This document shows, in pieces, positions 15,693-23,526 of a stretch of 64,000 bases of DNA. Both the position numbers and the translations under genes were made by a program. The notes beneath the pieces are model-generated. The model was not told where the DNA came from and searched no databases. It saw nothing but the letters and a program-made list of their open reading frames with translations. Numbering within the stretch: position 1 is the stretch's first letter; each line of letters opens with the position of its first letter. Source of the DNA: an uncultured Eubacterium sp. (GTDB lineage: Bacteria > Bacillota > Clostridia > Lachnospirales > Lachnospiraceae); assembly GCA_910589665.1 (NCBI GenBank), contig CAJUTR010000002.1, positions 124,001 through 188,000 of the forward strand, written 5' to 3'.

Positions 15693-17870
15693 ATGGTGAA
15701 GACAAGGGTGATCAAGCGGAACGGGGAAGAGGTAGAGTTCGATCCGGAAAAAATAAGTAATGCGATCCAAAAGGCAAATAAGGAAGTGGAAGAACACAAA
15801 AGATTAACGCTGCTCCAGGTGGCTGACATTACGAACCAGGTGACTGCGCAGATCAAGGCGTCACCGTTTTCGGTAAATGTGGAAAATATCCAGGATATGG
15901 TAGAGATCGGAATCATGAAAGAGGGCGGCTATGAGATTGCCCAAAAGTATGTGAGATACCGGTATCAGCGGGAGATCGCCCGGAAAGCAAACACGACGGA
16001 CAGCGAGATCCTTTCCCTCATTGAGTGCAGCAATGAGGAGATCCATCAGGAGAATTCCAATAAGGATGCGGGGATCAACTCGACACAGAGGGATTATATG
16101 GCGGGTCAGGTCAGCAAGGATCTGTCCATGCGCCTGCTATTGCCGAAAGAGATCGTGGATGCCCATAAGGAAGGGATCATACATTTTCATGATTCTGATT
16201 ATTATGCGCAAAAGGAACACAATTGTGATCTGGTGAATCTGGAAGATATGCTCCAGAACGGTACGGTCATCAGCGATACGCTGATCGAAAAACCGCATTC
16301 GTTCTATACGGCGTGTAATGTTACAACTCAGATCGTAGCGCAGGTTGCCAGTAACCAGTACGGCGGCCAGTCGTTTTCCCTGGCACATCTGGCGCCGTTC
16401 GTTGATATAAGCAGAAAGAAGATCCGGGAGGAAGTCCGCGACGAGTATATTGAACTCGGACTTGTCGATGAGGATGACAGGCTGGAGAAGATCGTGAAAA
16501 AACGGCTGGCCGATGAGATCAAGAGAGGGATACAGACGATCCAGTACCAGCTGATCACGCTGATGACCTGTAACGGACAGGCTCCGTTTGTTACGATGTT
16601 TCTTTATCTGGACGAGGTGGAGGGACAGACCCGGCACGATCTGGCGCTTTTGATTGAAGAGGTGCTCCGCCAGCGGATCGAGGGCGTGAAAAATGAGAAA
16701 GGGGTCTGGATCACACCAGCATTTCCGAAGCTTATTTATGTACTGGACGAGGATAATATGGAGGGAGGCTCAGAGTATTATTACCTGACGGAATTGGCAG
16801 CATTGTGTACCGCCAAACGTATGGTGCCGGACTATATTTCCGCCAAGGTCATGCGTGAACTGAAACAGGGGGATGTGTATACCTGCATGGGATGCCGCTC
16901 GTTTTTGACCGTGGAAGACGGGCAGCGGAACCCAGACGGAAGCCATAAATATTATGGCCGGTTCAATCAGGGTGTCGTGACGATCAATCTGGTGGATGTG
17001 GCATGTTCCTCTTATGGCGATAAGGATAAATTTTGGAAGATTTTGGACGAGCGTCTGGAACTGTGCCACCGCGCGCTGCGGTGCCGGCATGAGCGCCTTC
17101 TCGGAACGGCTTCGGATGTGGCACCGATCTTGTGGCAGCACGGGGCGCTGGCGAGACTGGAAAAAGGCGAGAAGATCGATAAGCTCCTCTACGACGGATA
17201 TTCTACGATCTCGCTCGGCTATGCCGGATTGTACGAGATGTGTATGCGTATGACAGGGAAGTCGCATACGGATCCGGAGGGCAGGGAGTTTGCGCTGGCG
17301 GTTATGAAACGTCTGAATGATAAATGTGCCGAGTGGAAAGCGGCCGAACGGATCAGTTACTCGGTATACGGGACGCCGATGGAGTCCACGACGTACAAGT
17401 TTGCCAAATGCCTGCAAAGGCGGTTTGGAGTCATCCGGGGAGTGACAGATAAAAACTACATTACAAATAGTTATCATATCCATGTGTCGGAGGAGATTGA
17501 TGCGTTCAGCAAGCTTAGTTTCGAGTCAGAGTTTCAAAAACTGTCGCCCGGCGGCGCGATCAGCTATGTCGAAGTTCCGAACATGCAGGATAATATTCCG
17601 GCCGTTCTTTCTGTGATGCGGCATATTTACGAAAATATCATGTACGCCGAACTGAATACGAAGAGTGATTTTTGTGAACAATGTGGATATTCTGGTGAAG
17701 TCGTCATCAAAGAGGATGAGTACGGCAAGCTTGTCTGGGAGTGTCCGAATTGCGGAAACATGGATCAGTCGAAATTGTTTGTCGCACGCCGTACATGTGG
17801 CTATATCGGTACTCAGTTCTGGAACCAGGGGCGCACGCAGGAGATTAAAGACCGGGTGCTGCATTTATAA
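15693..17870 (+). CDS. nrdD: Anaerobic (class III) ribonucleoside-triphosphate reductase
   Basis: A 725-residue glycyl-radical enzyme that makes dNTPs from NTPs without oxygen. Residues about 1-95 are an ATP-cone allosteric domain (RVIKRNGEEVEFDPEKISNA). The catalytic barrel contains FHDSDYYAQKEHNCDLVNL and the YTCMGCRSF cysteine motif. The C-terminus has a four-Cys zinc site (CEQCG and CPNCG) and the radical glycine in RRTCGYIG. Start ATG 15693 is likely, with TTAGGAGAG upstream. The activating radical SAM enzyme NrdG, usually next door, is not in this window. The inverted repeats upstream suggest repression. Confidence 0.96.
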   Translation: MVKTRVIKRNGEEVEFDPEKISNAIQKANKEVEEHKRLTLLQVADITNQVTAQIKASPFSVNVENIQDMVEIGIMKEGGYEIAQKYVRYRYQREIARKANTTDSEILSLIECSNEEIHQENSNKDAGINSTQRDYMAGQVSKDLSMRLLLPKEIVDAHKEGIIHFHDSDYYAQKEHNCDLVNLEDMLQNGTVISDTLIEKPHSFYTACNVTTQIVAQVASNQYGGQSFSLAHLAPFVDISRKKIREEVRDEYIELGLVDEDDRLEKIVKKRLADEIKRGIQTIQYQLITLMTCNGQAPFVTMFLYLDEVEGQTRHDLALLIEEVLRQRIEGVKNEKGVWITPAFPKLIYVLDEDNMEGGSEYYYLTELAALCTAKRMVPDYISAKVMRELKQGDVYTCMGCRSFLTVEDGQRNPDGSHKYYGRFNQGVVTINLVDVACSSYGDKDKFWKILDERLELCHRALRCRHERLLGTASDVAPILWQHGALARLEKGEKIDKLLYDGYSTISLGYAGLYEMCMRMTGKSHTDPEGREFALAVMKRLNDKCAEWKAAERISYSVYGTPMESTTYKFAKCLQRRFGVIRGVTDKNYITNSYHIHVSEEIDAFSKLSFESEFQKLSPGGAISYVEVPNMQDNIPAVLSVMRHIYENIMYAELNTKSDFCEQCGYSGEVVIKEDEYGKLVWECPNCGNMDQSKLFVARRTCGYIGTQFWNQGRTQEIKDRVLHL

Positions 17871-17904
17871 GAACGGATTGATAAGATCCGCAGGGGAAAT
17901 TTTC

Positions 17905-17933
17905 TTGTATTGCCGGTCAGTTTGTGTTACTAT
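17905..17933 (+). promoter_or_regulatory. Promoter ahead of the small membrane gene and the STM-like cassette
   Basis: TTGTAT (17905-17910), 17 bases, TACTAT (17928-17933), with TG one base before the -10. It is the only clear promoter I see between nrdD and the terminator at 23400. Confidence 0.6.
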
Positions 17934-17983
17934 TTAAAAGGAAGGAAGCTGCGAGCTTTGGAGCGGCGGGAAAGGATGGTACG

Positions 17984-18169
17984 ATGTCGGCAGAATACAG
18001 TATAAAAGACAGGATCCGGGATATCATAGACGGGACGGTAGAGGCAGATCGGAAGAAAAAGGAGAGTATGCAGGGGAATATAGACAAAGCAGACCATATT
18101 TTCCAGTTTTGCCTGCTGCTGTTCGGACTGGGGTTCTGGGTCGTGATGATATTGAAAATGTTCCTTTGA
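17984..18169 (+). CDS. Small membrane protein, unknown
   Basis: A 61-residue protein. ATG 17984 follows GGAAAGGATGG. The first 40 residues are highly charged (VEADRKKKESMQGN), and the last 20 form one hydrophobic helix ending at the C-terminus, so it is probably a tail-anchored peptide with a cytoplasmic head. I do not recognise the family. It has no leader/core layout or Cys/Ser/Thr-rich core of a modified-peptide precursor. It precedes the DUF951 gene by 32 bases. Confidence 0.6.
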   Translation: MSAEYSIKDRIRDIIDGTVEADRKKKESMQGNIDKADHIFQFCLLLFGLGFWVVMILKMFL

Positions 18170-18201
18170 TAGCGATAAGGTAAAGAGTTGAGGCTAAAAT
18201 A

Positions 18202-18390
18202 ATGGAATTTGAAGTTGGGCAGTTAGTGGAGATGAAAAAACCTCACCCCTGCGGCGAAAACCGCTGGGAGATCCTGCGTGTAGGTATGGATTTCCGGCTG
18301 CGGTGCATGGGCTGCGGACGTCAGGTCATGGTGCCGCGCAAGGTGGTGGAAAAGAAAGCGAAAAAAATAGCGCGGGAGACGCGTGCATAA
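18202..18390 (+). CDS. DUF951 family protein
   Basis: A 62-residue protein with the DUF951 pattern: VGQLVEMKKPHPCGENRWEI, then DFRLRCMGCGRQVMVPR. The three cysteines and one histidine (HPCG, CMGC) could bind zinc. The family is widespread in Bacillota and its function is not known to me; it often lies near translation or GTPase genes. Here it is 15 bases upstream of the STM4015-like gene, so co-transcription is probable. Start ATG 18202 has only a weak ribosome site (GAGTTGAGG). Confidence 0.85.
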   Translation: MEFEVGQLVEMKKPHPCGENRWEILRVGMDFRLRCMGCGRQVMVPRKVVEKKAKKIARETRA

Positions 18391-18405
18391 TACGAGGAGG
18401 TAAGG

Positions 18406-19263
18406 ATGAAGAGCAAAAAGTATTTTTACACATGGGAAGATTATAGCGAGAGTAATAAAAATTCAAAAACGATGATCGACGATATTCTGGCGGATCCAGA
18501 ACTTGCGCAGCTTGACAAACTCGTGATCGGCTGCTGGGGGGAATCCTGGGAGAACAGTGCGCAGCCGATCATCGACGGCATGGTGGAACATGGAGATCAG
18601 TTTGCCGGGATTAAAAGTCTGTATATCGGGGATATGGATTTTGAAGAGTGTGAAGTCTCGTGGATCGAGCAGGCCGATTACAGCAAACTGTGGGCGGCGA
18701 TGCCGCAGCTCGAGGAGCTGACGATCAAAGGCAGTACGAATCTTTCTCTGGGCAGTATGAAGCATGAAAATCTGAAAAGCCTGGAGATCATCTGCGGCGG
18801 ACTTCCCAAGGATGTGCTGGCGAGTATCGGGGCGGCAAAACTGCCGGCGCTGAAGCGTTTGTCGCTTTATATGGGGATTGAGGATTACGGATTTGACGGT
18901 GGGATCGAGGATATCACGGCCATGCTGGAACAGTCGGATTTTCCAAAACTGGAAGAACTCGGCCTCTTAGACAGTGAGATTCAGGATGAGATCGCGGAGA
19001 CAGTAGTGAAGAGCCGCTATATGAAGCAGATACATAAGCTTGATCTCTCCTGCGGGACGATGACCGATAAGGGCGGACAATGGATCCTCAATGAGGTCCC
19101 CCAATACGATAACATCAAAGAAGTGGATCTGAGTTATCATTATATGTCGGATGAGATGATGGAAAAACTACAGGAACTGCAGGCAGATGTGGATGTGGAC
19201 GACCAGCAGGAAGATGATGAGTACGATGGAGAGATTTATCGTTATCCGATGCTGACGGAATAG
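18406..19263 (+). CDS. STM4015-family leucine-rich-repeat protein
   Basis: A 285-residue cytoplasmic protein starting at ATG 18406 behind GAGGAGG. The N-terminus (YTWEDYSES) and the conserved block LDKLVIGCWGESWENSAQPIIDGM match the STM4015 family as I recall it. The middle holds several irregular leucine-rich repeats (PQLEELTIKGSTNL, ENLKSLEIICGGL, PALKRLSLYMG, PKLEELGLLDSEI). The C-terminus is acidic. No catalytic motif is visible; a binding or scaffold role within the cassette is my inference. Its stop overlaps the GTG of the next gene by one base. Confidence 0.8.
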   Translation: MKSKKYFYTWEDYSESNKNSKTMIDDILADPELAQLDKLVIGCWGESWENSAQPIIDGMVEHGDQFAGIKSLYIGDMDFEECEVSWIEQADYSKLWAAMPQLEELTIKGSTNLSLGSMKHENLKSLEIICGGLPKDVLASIGAAKLPALKRLSLYMGIEDYGFDGGIEDITAMLEQSDFPKLEELGLLDSEIQDEIAETVVKSRYMKQIHKLDLSCGTMTDKGGQWILNEVPQYDNIKEVDLSYHYMSDEMMEKLQELQADVDVDDQQEDDEYDGEIYRYPMLTE

Positions 19264-20303
19264 TGGAAATGACAGAGAAGTTGTACCTGTTAGGAACGAA
19301 AGGTTCCAAACGGAAGGAATTTTTTGAAAAGGCGGCAGGTGAGTGCCAAGTGCCAGTAGAATTTATCGACTGGACGGAAGCAGAGCGTGCCGACCTGAGC
19401 GGCGGAGTCGTGAAGATCGACCCGCCCTCGTACACGACGTCAGATCTCTGGCAGATGAACGGGCAGGTGTCGGCATACCGTTCCCGGCTCCGCGGACTGG
19501 AAAACCGGGGGTGTGTATTTTTAAATACGCCTGCGGGCATCGAGAGCGTTTTGGATAAATTTAATTGCAAGAAAAAACTGACCGAACACGGAACCGCCGT
19601 GACAGAGATGATCTCGGAAGAGGTTTTAAAAGCAGAGGAGCCGGGAAGGGCAGATGGCGCAGTGGAACGTCTGGAGGAGATGATGTGCCGATGTCAGGCA
19701 TCCTCTGTTTTTATTAAGCCATCGTACAGCTCCGGCGCGGCCGGTGTCGTCGCCTACCGGAAGTTTCCGGGGAGCGGCCGGGAAGCGGCGTATACATCGT
19801 GCCGGGTGCTTGGCGGGGAGCTGGTCAATACAAAAAAGATATACCGGCTGGATGAGAGGGAGGAGATCGCGGCCCTTTTGCGGTCCGTTTTGTCCCTCGG
19901 TGTGATCGTCGAGCGATGGCATCCGAAAGCGTCGTATCAGGGAAAAAGTTTTGATCTGCGTGTCGTATGGCAGTTCGGGGAAATGGCGTTTATCGTCGCC
20001 AGACAGTCAAGCGGGCCGATCACGAACCTCCATCTGAACAATGCGCCTTTGGACTGGCGGAAACTGGGACTTGCAGAGCAGGTCGTCATGGAGATTCGTT
20101 GTCTTTGCCGGGATGCCATGAAACTGTTCCCCGGACTTTTGTCGGCGGGGATCGATATTCTTTTGGAGAAAGGGACGCTGCGGCCGCGCATCATTGAGAT
20201 CAATGGACAGGGAGATCTGATCTATCAGGATATTTACGCGGAGAATACGATCTATAAGCAGCAGGTCGGGGAAATGAGGAAATTATGGAACAGGTCGATA
20301 TGA
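19263..20303 (+). CDS. STM4014-family ATP-grasp protein
   Basis: A 346-residue protein with an ATP-grasp ligase fold. It has the Lys-containing nucleotide strand VFIKPSYSSGAAGVVAYR, the hinge-side Glu segment VIVERWHPKAS, FDLRVVWQFG, and the metal-binding ending RIIEINGQGDLIYQD, where E and N coordinate magnesium. ATP-grasp enzymes usually join a carboxylate to an amine or thiol via an acyl phosphate; the substrate here is unknown. Start GTG 19263 overlaps the previous stop; ATG 19269 is an alternative, and neither has a clear ribosome site, which suggests translational coupling. Its end overlaps the next gene by 19 bases. Confidence 0.82.
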   Translation: MEMTEKLYLLGTKGSKRKEFFEKAAGECQVPVEFIDWTEAERADLSGGVVKIDPPSYTTSDLWQMNGQVSAYRSRLRGLENRGCVFLNTPAGIESVLDKFNCKKKLTEHGTAVTEMISEEVLKAEEPGRADGAVERLEEMMCRCQASSVFIKPSYSSGAAGVVAYRKFPGSGREAAYTSCRVLGGELVNTKKIYRLDEREEIAALLRSVLSLGVIVERWHPKASYQGKSFDLRVVWQFGEMAFIVARQSSGPITNLHLNNAPLDWRKLGLAEQVVMEIRCLCRDAMKLFPGLLSAGIDILLEKGTLRPRIIEINGQGDLIYQDIYAENTIYKQQVGEMRKLWNRSI

Positions 20304-21088
20304 ATGAGATCGTGGGCAAATGCCATTTTTTATTTGTCTGCCTCGATTCCCTGCGGTATGACGCGGCGATTGAGGAACAGGAGCGCGGGGGGACGCCGGT
20401 ACTGAACCGCTATGGCAAATGGCGCAAATGCCAGGCGTCTGGTAATTTTACGTATCCGTCCCATCAGGCGATGTTCGCGGGATTTTTACCGATCGATGAC
20501 GGCGTGCGCGATATGAAGAAGCGGGAAACATTGTTTTTCTCCGAAGATATCGGCATGGGGCGCAAAGCCCCCGAGGGGGCCTATTCGTTTGAGGGCGCGA
20601 CGTTCGTGGAGGGACTTGGGCGGGCAGGGTACGATACGTATTGTATCGGCGGCCTGAGTTTTTTTGACAAGCGCACGGATGTGGGAAAAGTGATGCCGGC
20701 CTACTTCCGGCACAGTTACTGGAACCCCTCTTTTGGCTGCAAGGTAAAGGAGTCGGCAAAAAATCAGGTCGATTTTGCGGTGCGCAAGCTGGAAACACTG
20801 TCAGCGGAGCCGCTTATTTTTCTGTATCTGAACATTTCCGCCCTTCACTATCCGAATTATTTTTATGAAGAGGGGAAGCGGCGTGATGACATAGAGACGC
20901 ACCGGGCGGCGCTGCGCTATGTGGATCATGAACTCGGGCGGTTATTTGAGGCGTTTGGAAAAAAGGGGGACGTATTTGTCATATGCTGTTCCGACCACGG
21001 AACATGTTATGGGGAGGATGGATACTGGTATCACGGTTTTAATCATCCAATCGTAAATACGGTTCCGTATAAACATTTTTTCTTATGA
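20285..21088 (+). CDS. STM4013-family hydrolase (sulfatase/alkaline phosphatase fold)
   Basis: A 267-residue protein of the sulfatase/alkaline phosphatase superfamily. CLDSLRYDA carries the first metal-binding Asp (21). NFTYPSHQAMFAG places Thr56 where phosphodiesterases and phosphonate-type hydrolases carry the nucleophile; sulfatases would need Cys or Ser for formylglycine, so a phospho-type substrate is more likely. CCSDHGTCYGEDGYWYHG gives Asp237, His238 and His250 for the second metal site. There is no signal peptide, so it is cytoplasmic. It is short for the superfamily but complete in motifs. The substrate is unknown. Confidence 0.82.
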   Translation: MEQVDMNEIVGKCHFLFVCLDSLRYDAAIEEQERGGTPVLNRYGKWRKCQASGNFTYPSHQAMFAGFLPIDDGVRDMKKRETLFFSEDIGMGRKAPEGAYSFEGATFVEGLGRAGYDTYCIGGLSFFDKRTDVGKVMPAYFRHSYWNPSFGCKVKESAKNQVDFAVRKLETLSAEPLIFLYLNISALHYPNYFYEEGKRRDDIETHRAALRYVDHELGRLFEAFGKKGDVFVICCSDHGTCYGEDGYWYHGFNHPIVNTVPYKHFFL

Positions 21089-21121
21089 TGGCGCCTTTTG
21101 CAAAAGGTCAAAAGAGTTGAA

Positions 21122-22522
21122 ATGAGGGCTAGGATGGATCCTTATATACAATACATGTACAGTTATCCCCATAAGACGGCATATGGTCCTCTTACGGGGA
21201 TCCGGTGGGAGGATTACGCGGGGCGGCTGTCTGGACGCGAGAATAGTTTATATATCCACATCCCTTTCTGCCAGAGTAAATGTGGTTACTGCAATCTATT
21301 TTCCGTCGCCGGACAGGGAGAGGATTTGATGGAACAATATGTGGGAGCCATGGAGCGGCAGGCGGCGCAGTGGTCGTCTGCCTTACACGCGCGGACGGTT
21401 TTTGCGGATCTGACGCTCGGGGGCGGGACGCCGCTTCTTCTGCCGGAGAGACTGCTGGAACGGGTGTTTCGCATCGCTTCGGATGCGATGGGGTTTGAGG
21501 AACAGGGACATCCCGTGATCGTAGAGACGTCGCCGGGACAGACGACGGAGGAGAAACTGCTGCTATTAAAAGAGCATCATGTGACGAGGATCAGTATGGG
21601 AGTGCAGAGTTTCTATGGGGAGGAGCTGAAAGCAATCCACCGGAACCACACGCCGGAACAGGTTGAGCGCGCGTTGGAACGGATCCGGGGCGTGGGATTT
21701 GCGTGTGTAAATCTGGATCTGATCTACGGCATTCCGGGGCAGACATGGGAGAGCCTGCTTAAATCAGCAGACCGGGCGATTTCGTTCGGACCGGAGGAAT
21801 TGTTCGTGTACCCACTGTATATTAAACCGGATACTTATTTATATAAAAAAGGGGTTAGGCGCCCTGCGGACACATATGGGATGTATCTGGGAATCCGCCA
21901 GTATTTAAGGGAACACGGTTATATTCCTTATTCGATGAGACGGTTTGTGAGAGAGGACTACGCTGGCAGCAACGCTGGTAACGCAACAGGCGGAGCCACG
22001 AAGGATATGGGCGATGACTGTGGGAACGGGGGAGGGAGGTCTGCCAGCTGCGGGTTTGGAAATACGGTTTCCATCGGATGTGGCGGACGGAGTTACATCG
22101 ACCATCTTCATTTCTGCACGCCTTATGCGGTGCGGCACAGTGAGTGCATGGCAAATCTGCGGCAGTACATGGATGAGCTCGATTATCGGGAGATCAGGCA
22201 TGGTTATCTTCTTTCGGAGGAGGAACAGCGGCGGCGGTTTGTGATCAAAAACGTATTGTTTGACTGCGGCATTTCAAAGGAAGATTACGCGGCTTATTTT
22301 TCAAGGGATTTGGAAGCGGATTTTCCGGTTTTACGTGAGTGGATCGCGAGGGGTCATGCCTTTGAGAAGGAGGGGGTGATCCGGCTGACCGAAGAGGGTT
22401 TTTCGCTGTCAGATCATCTGGGGCCGATGCTCATTTCCGGCTCATCTGGGAGAGATATGCCCTCTGAGAAAAGTATGTCCTCTGAGGAAAATGTGCCGCC
22501 GCGTGCGGAGGGAGATGGATGA
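21122..22522 (+). CDS. STM4012-family radical SAM protein (HemN-like)
   Basis: About 466 residues. ATG 21122 is chosen; ATG 21134 is also possible, while an in-frame TTG at 21098 is less likely. The SYPHKTAYGPL opening is characteristic of the family. The radical SAM motif CQSKCGYC gives Cys 50, 54 and 57 for the 4Fe-4S cluster. TLGGGTPLLL, the ISMGVQSF strand and the LDLIYGIPGQT segment follow the HemN/coproporphyrinogen dehydrogenase-like layout. NTVSIGCGGRSY also recalls HemN-like enzymes. A 28-residue Gly/Asn/Ala-rich insert (281-308) interrupts the region just before that motif. It overlaps the next gene by ATGA. Confidence 0.85.
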   Translation: MRARMDPYIQYMYSYPHKTAYGPLTGIRWEDYAGRLSGRENSLYIHIPFCQSKCGYCNLFSVAGQGEDLMEQYVGAMERQAAQWSSALHARTVFADLTLGGGTPLLLPERLLERVFRIASDAMGFEEQGHPVIVETSPGQTTEEKLLLLKEHHVTRISMGVQSFYGEELKAIHRNHTPEQVERALERIRGVGFACVNLDLIYGIPGQTWESLLKSADRAISFGPEELFVYPLYIKPDTYLYKKGVRRPADTYGMYLGIRQYLREHGYIPYSMRRFVREDYAGSNAGNATGGATKDMGDDCGNGGGRSASCGFGNTVSIGCGGRSYIDHLHFCTPYAVRHSECMANLRQYMDELDYREIRHGYLLSEEEQRRRFVIKNVLFDCGISKEDYAAYFSRDLEADFPVLREWIARGHAFEKEGVIRLTEEGFSLSDHLGPMLISGSSGRDMPSEKSMSSEENVPPRAEGDG

Positions 22523-23382
22523 AGCATATTTATTACCGGGGGAGTTTGGCATTTTGTAACTATGATTGTTCCTACTGCCCGTTTTCGAAAAACAGGGAGA
22601 GCGGGCGGCAAAAGGAGCGTGACAGGCAGCAGTTGTTCCTCTTTGTCAGGAAGATGGCGCAGGAAGCATTTCAGGGAACGGTCCAGATCGTACCGTACGG
22701 GGAAGCGCTCATCCATACGTATTACTGGCAGGGGATGGCGGAACTGAGCGCGATGCCTGATATACAGGCCGTGGGAGCCCAGAGTAATTTTAGTTTTCCG
22801 GTGAGGGATATGTTCGATTGGTTCCGTGAATGTGGCGGTAACCTAGAAAAGCTGCGGCTTTGGGGAACCTTCCATCCGGAGATGACGTCGGTGGATGCGT
22901 TTTTGCGGCAATGCGGCCGGCTGCGGGAGGCGGGTGTGTCATTTTGCGTCGGGGCAGTTGGTGTGCCGGGGCAGTTGGAACTGTTTCGCGAACTCCGGTC
23001 GCGGCTTGATGGTTCGGTCTATTTTTGGATCAATAAGATGGATGGCCTCGGCAGGCCGTATACGGCGGGGGAGAGGCAGGCGTGGTCGGAGCTGGATCCT
23101 TTGTTCCCCTTGGAACTGCGCCATATCCCGGTGGATGCCAGTGCCTGTGGGGACGCAGTTTTGGTGCAGGGAGACGGGATCGTCCGGCCGTGTATCAATT
23201 GTCATACCAAAATGGGAAATCTGTATACAGACGGGTTAGCGGGACTGGCTCCCAAAATCTGTACAAGGGGTGTGTGCGGGTGCTATCTCTGTTATGGAAA
23301 CCGCAGCGATATACAGGAATTGCAGATGTTTTCGCCGTATACGGCATTTCGGATTCCGAGTGAGCTCATTGAGGGGAAATGA
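22519..23382 (+). CDS. STM4011-family radical SAM protein with C-terminal Cys cluster
   Basis: A 287-residue protein starting inside the previous stop (ATGA). The cluster motif CNYDCSYC gives Cys 13, 17 and 20, unusually close to the N-terminus, as in small B12-independent radical SAM proteins that modify peptides or small molecules. VPYGEALIHTYYW and GAVGVPGQ belong to the barrel. The C-terminal part has Cys 225, 228, 248, 253, 255 and 258 (CINCH, CTRGVCGCYLCYG), a SPASM-like arrangement that could bind an auxiliary iron-sulfur cluster. The substrate is unknown. It is the last gene of the cassette; a hairpin terminator follows. Confidence 0.83.
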   Translation: MKHIYYRGSLAFCNYDCSYCPFSKNRESGRQKERDRQQLFLFVRKMAQEAFQGTVQIVPYGEALIHTYYWQGMAELSAMPDIQAVGAQSNFSFPVRDMFDWFRECGGNLEKLRLWGTFHPEMTSVDAFLRQCGRLREAGVSFCVGAVGVPGQLELFRELRSRLDGSVYFWINKMDGLGRPYTAGERQAWSELDPLFPLELRHIPVDASACGDAVLVQGDGIVRPCINCHTKMGNLYTDGLAGLAPKICTRGVCGCYLCYGNRSDIQELQMFSPYTAFRIPSELIEGK

Positions 23383-23399
23383 TCCAGTGTCTTTGTCAG

Positions 23400-23421
23400 G
23401 ATTTTTCGTGAGAAATCTTTT
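23400..23421 (+). terminator. Terminator after the STM-like cassette
   Basis: GATTTTT and AGAAATC pair (7 bp with one G-T) around a CGTG loop, followed by TTTTAT. A modest intrinsic terminator. Confidence 0.55.
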
Positions 23422-23450
23422 ATAAAAAAGCCTAAAAACTTGACAAATGA

Positions 23451-23480
23451 TTGACAAAAAGAAGTAATAGACTTTATAAT
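23451..23480 (+). promoter_or_regulatory. Sigma-A promoter of the PepSY-cyclophilin pair
   Basis: TTGACA (23451-23456), 18 bases, TATAAT (23475-23480), 47 bases before the PepSY gene. Confidence 0.75.
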
Positions 23481-23526
23481 TGTAAAAAGCAATCATTTTT
23501 ATGAAATGGAGAAAGGATGAGAACGG

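Noticed and set aside
17984..18169. The 61-residue peptide as a modified-peptide (RiPP) precursor for the radical SAM enzymes
   Set aside because: It ends in a membrane helix and has no leader/core boundary or modifiable core; a precursor would need other evidence.
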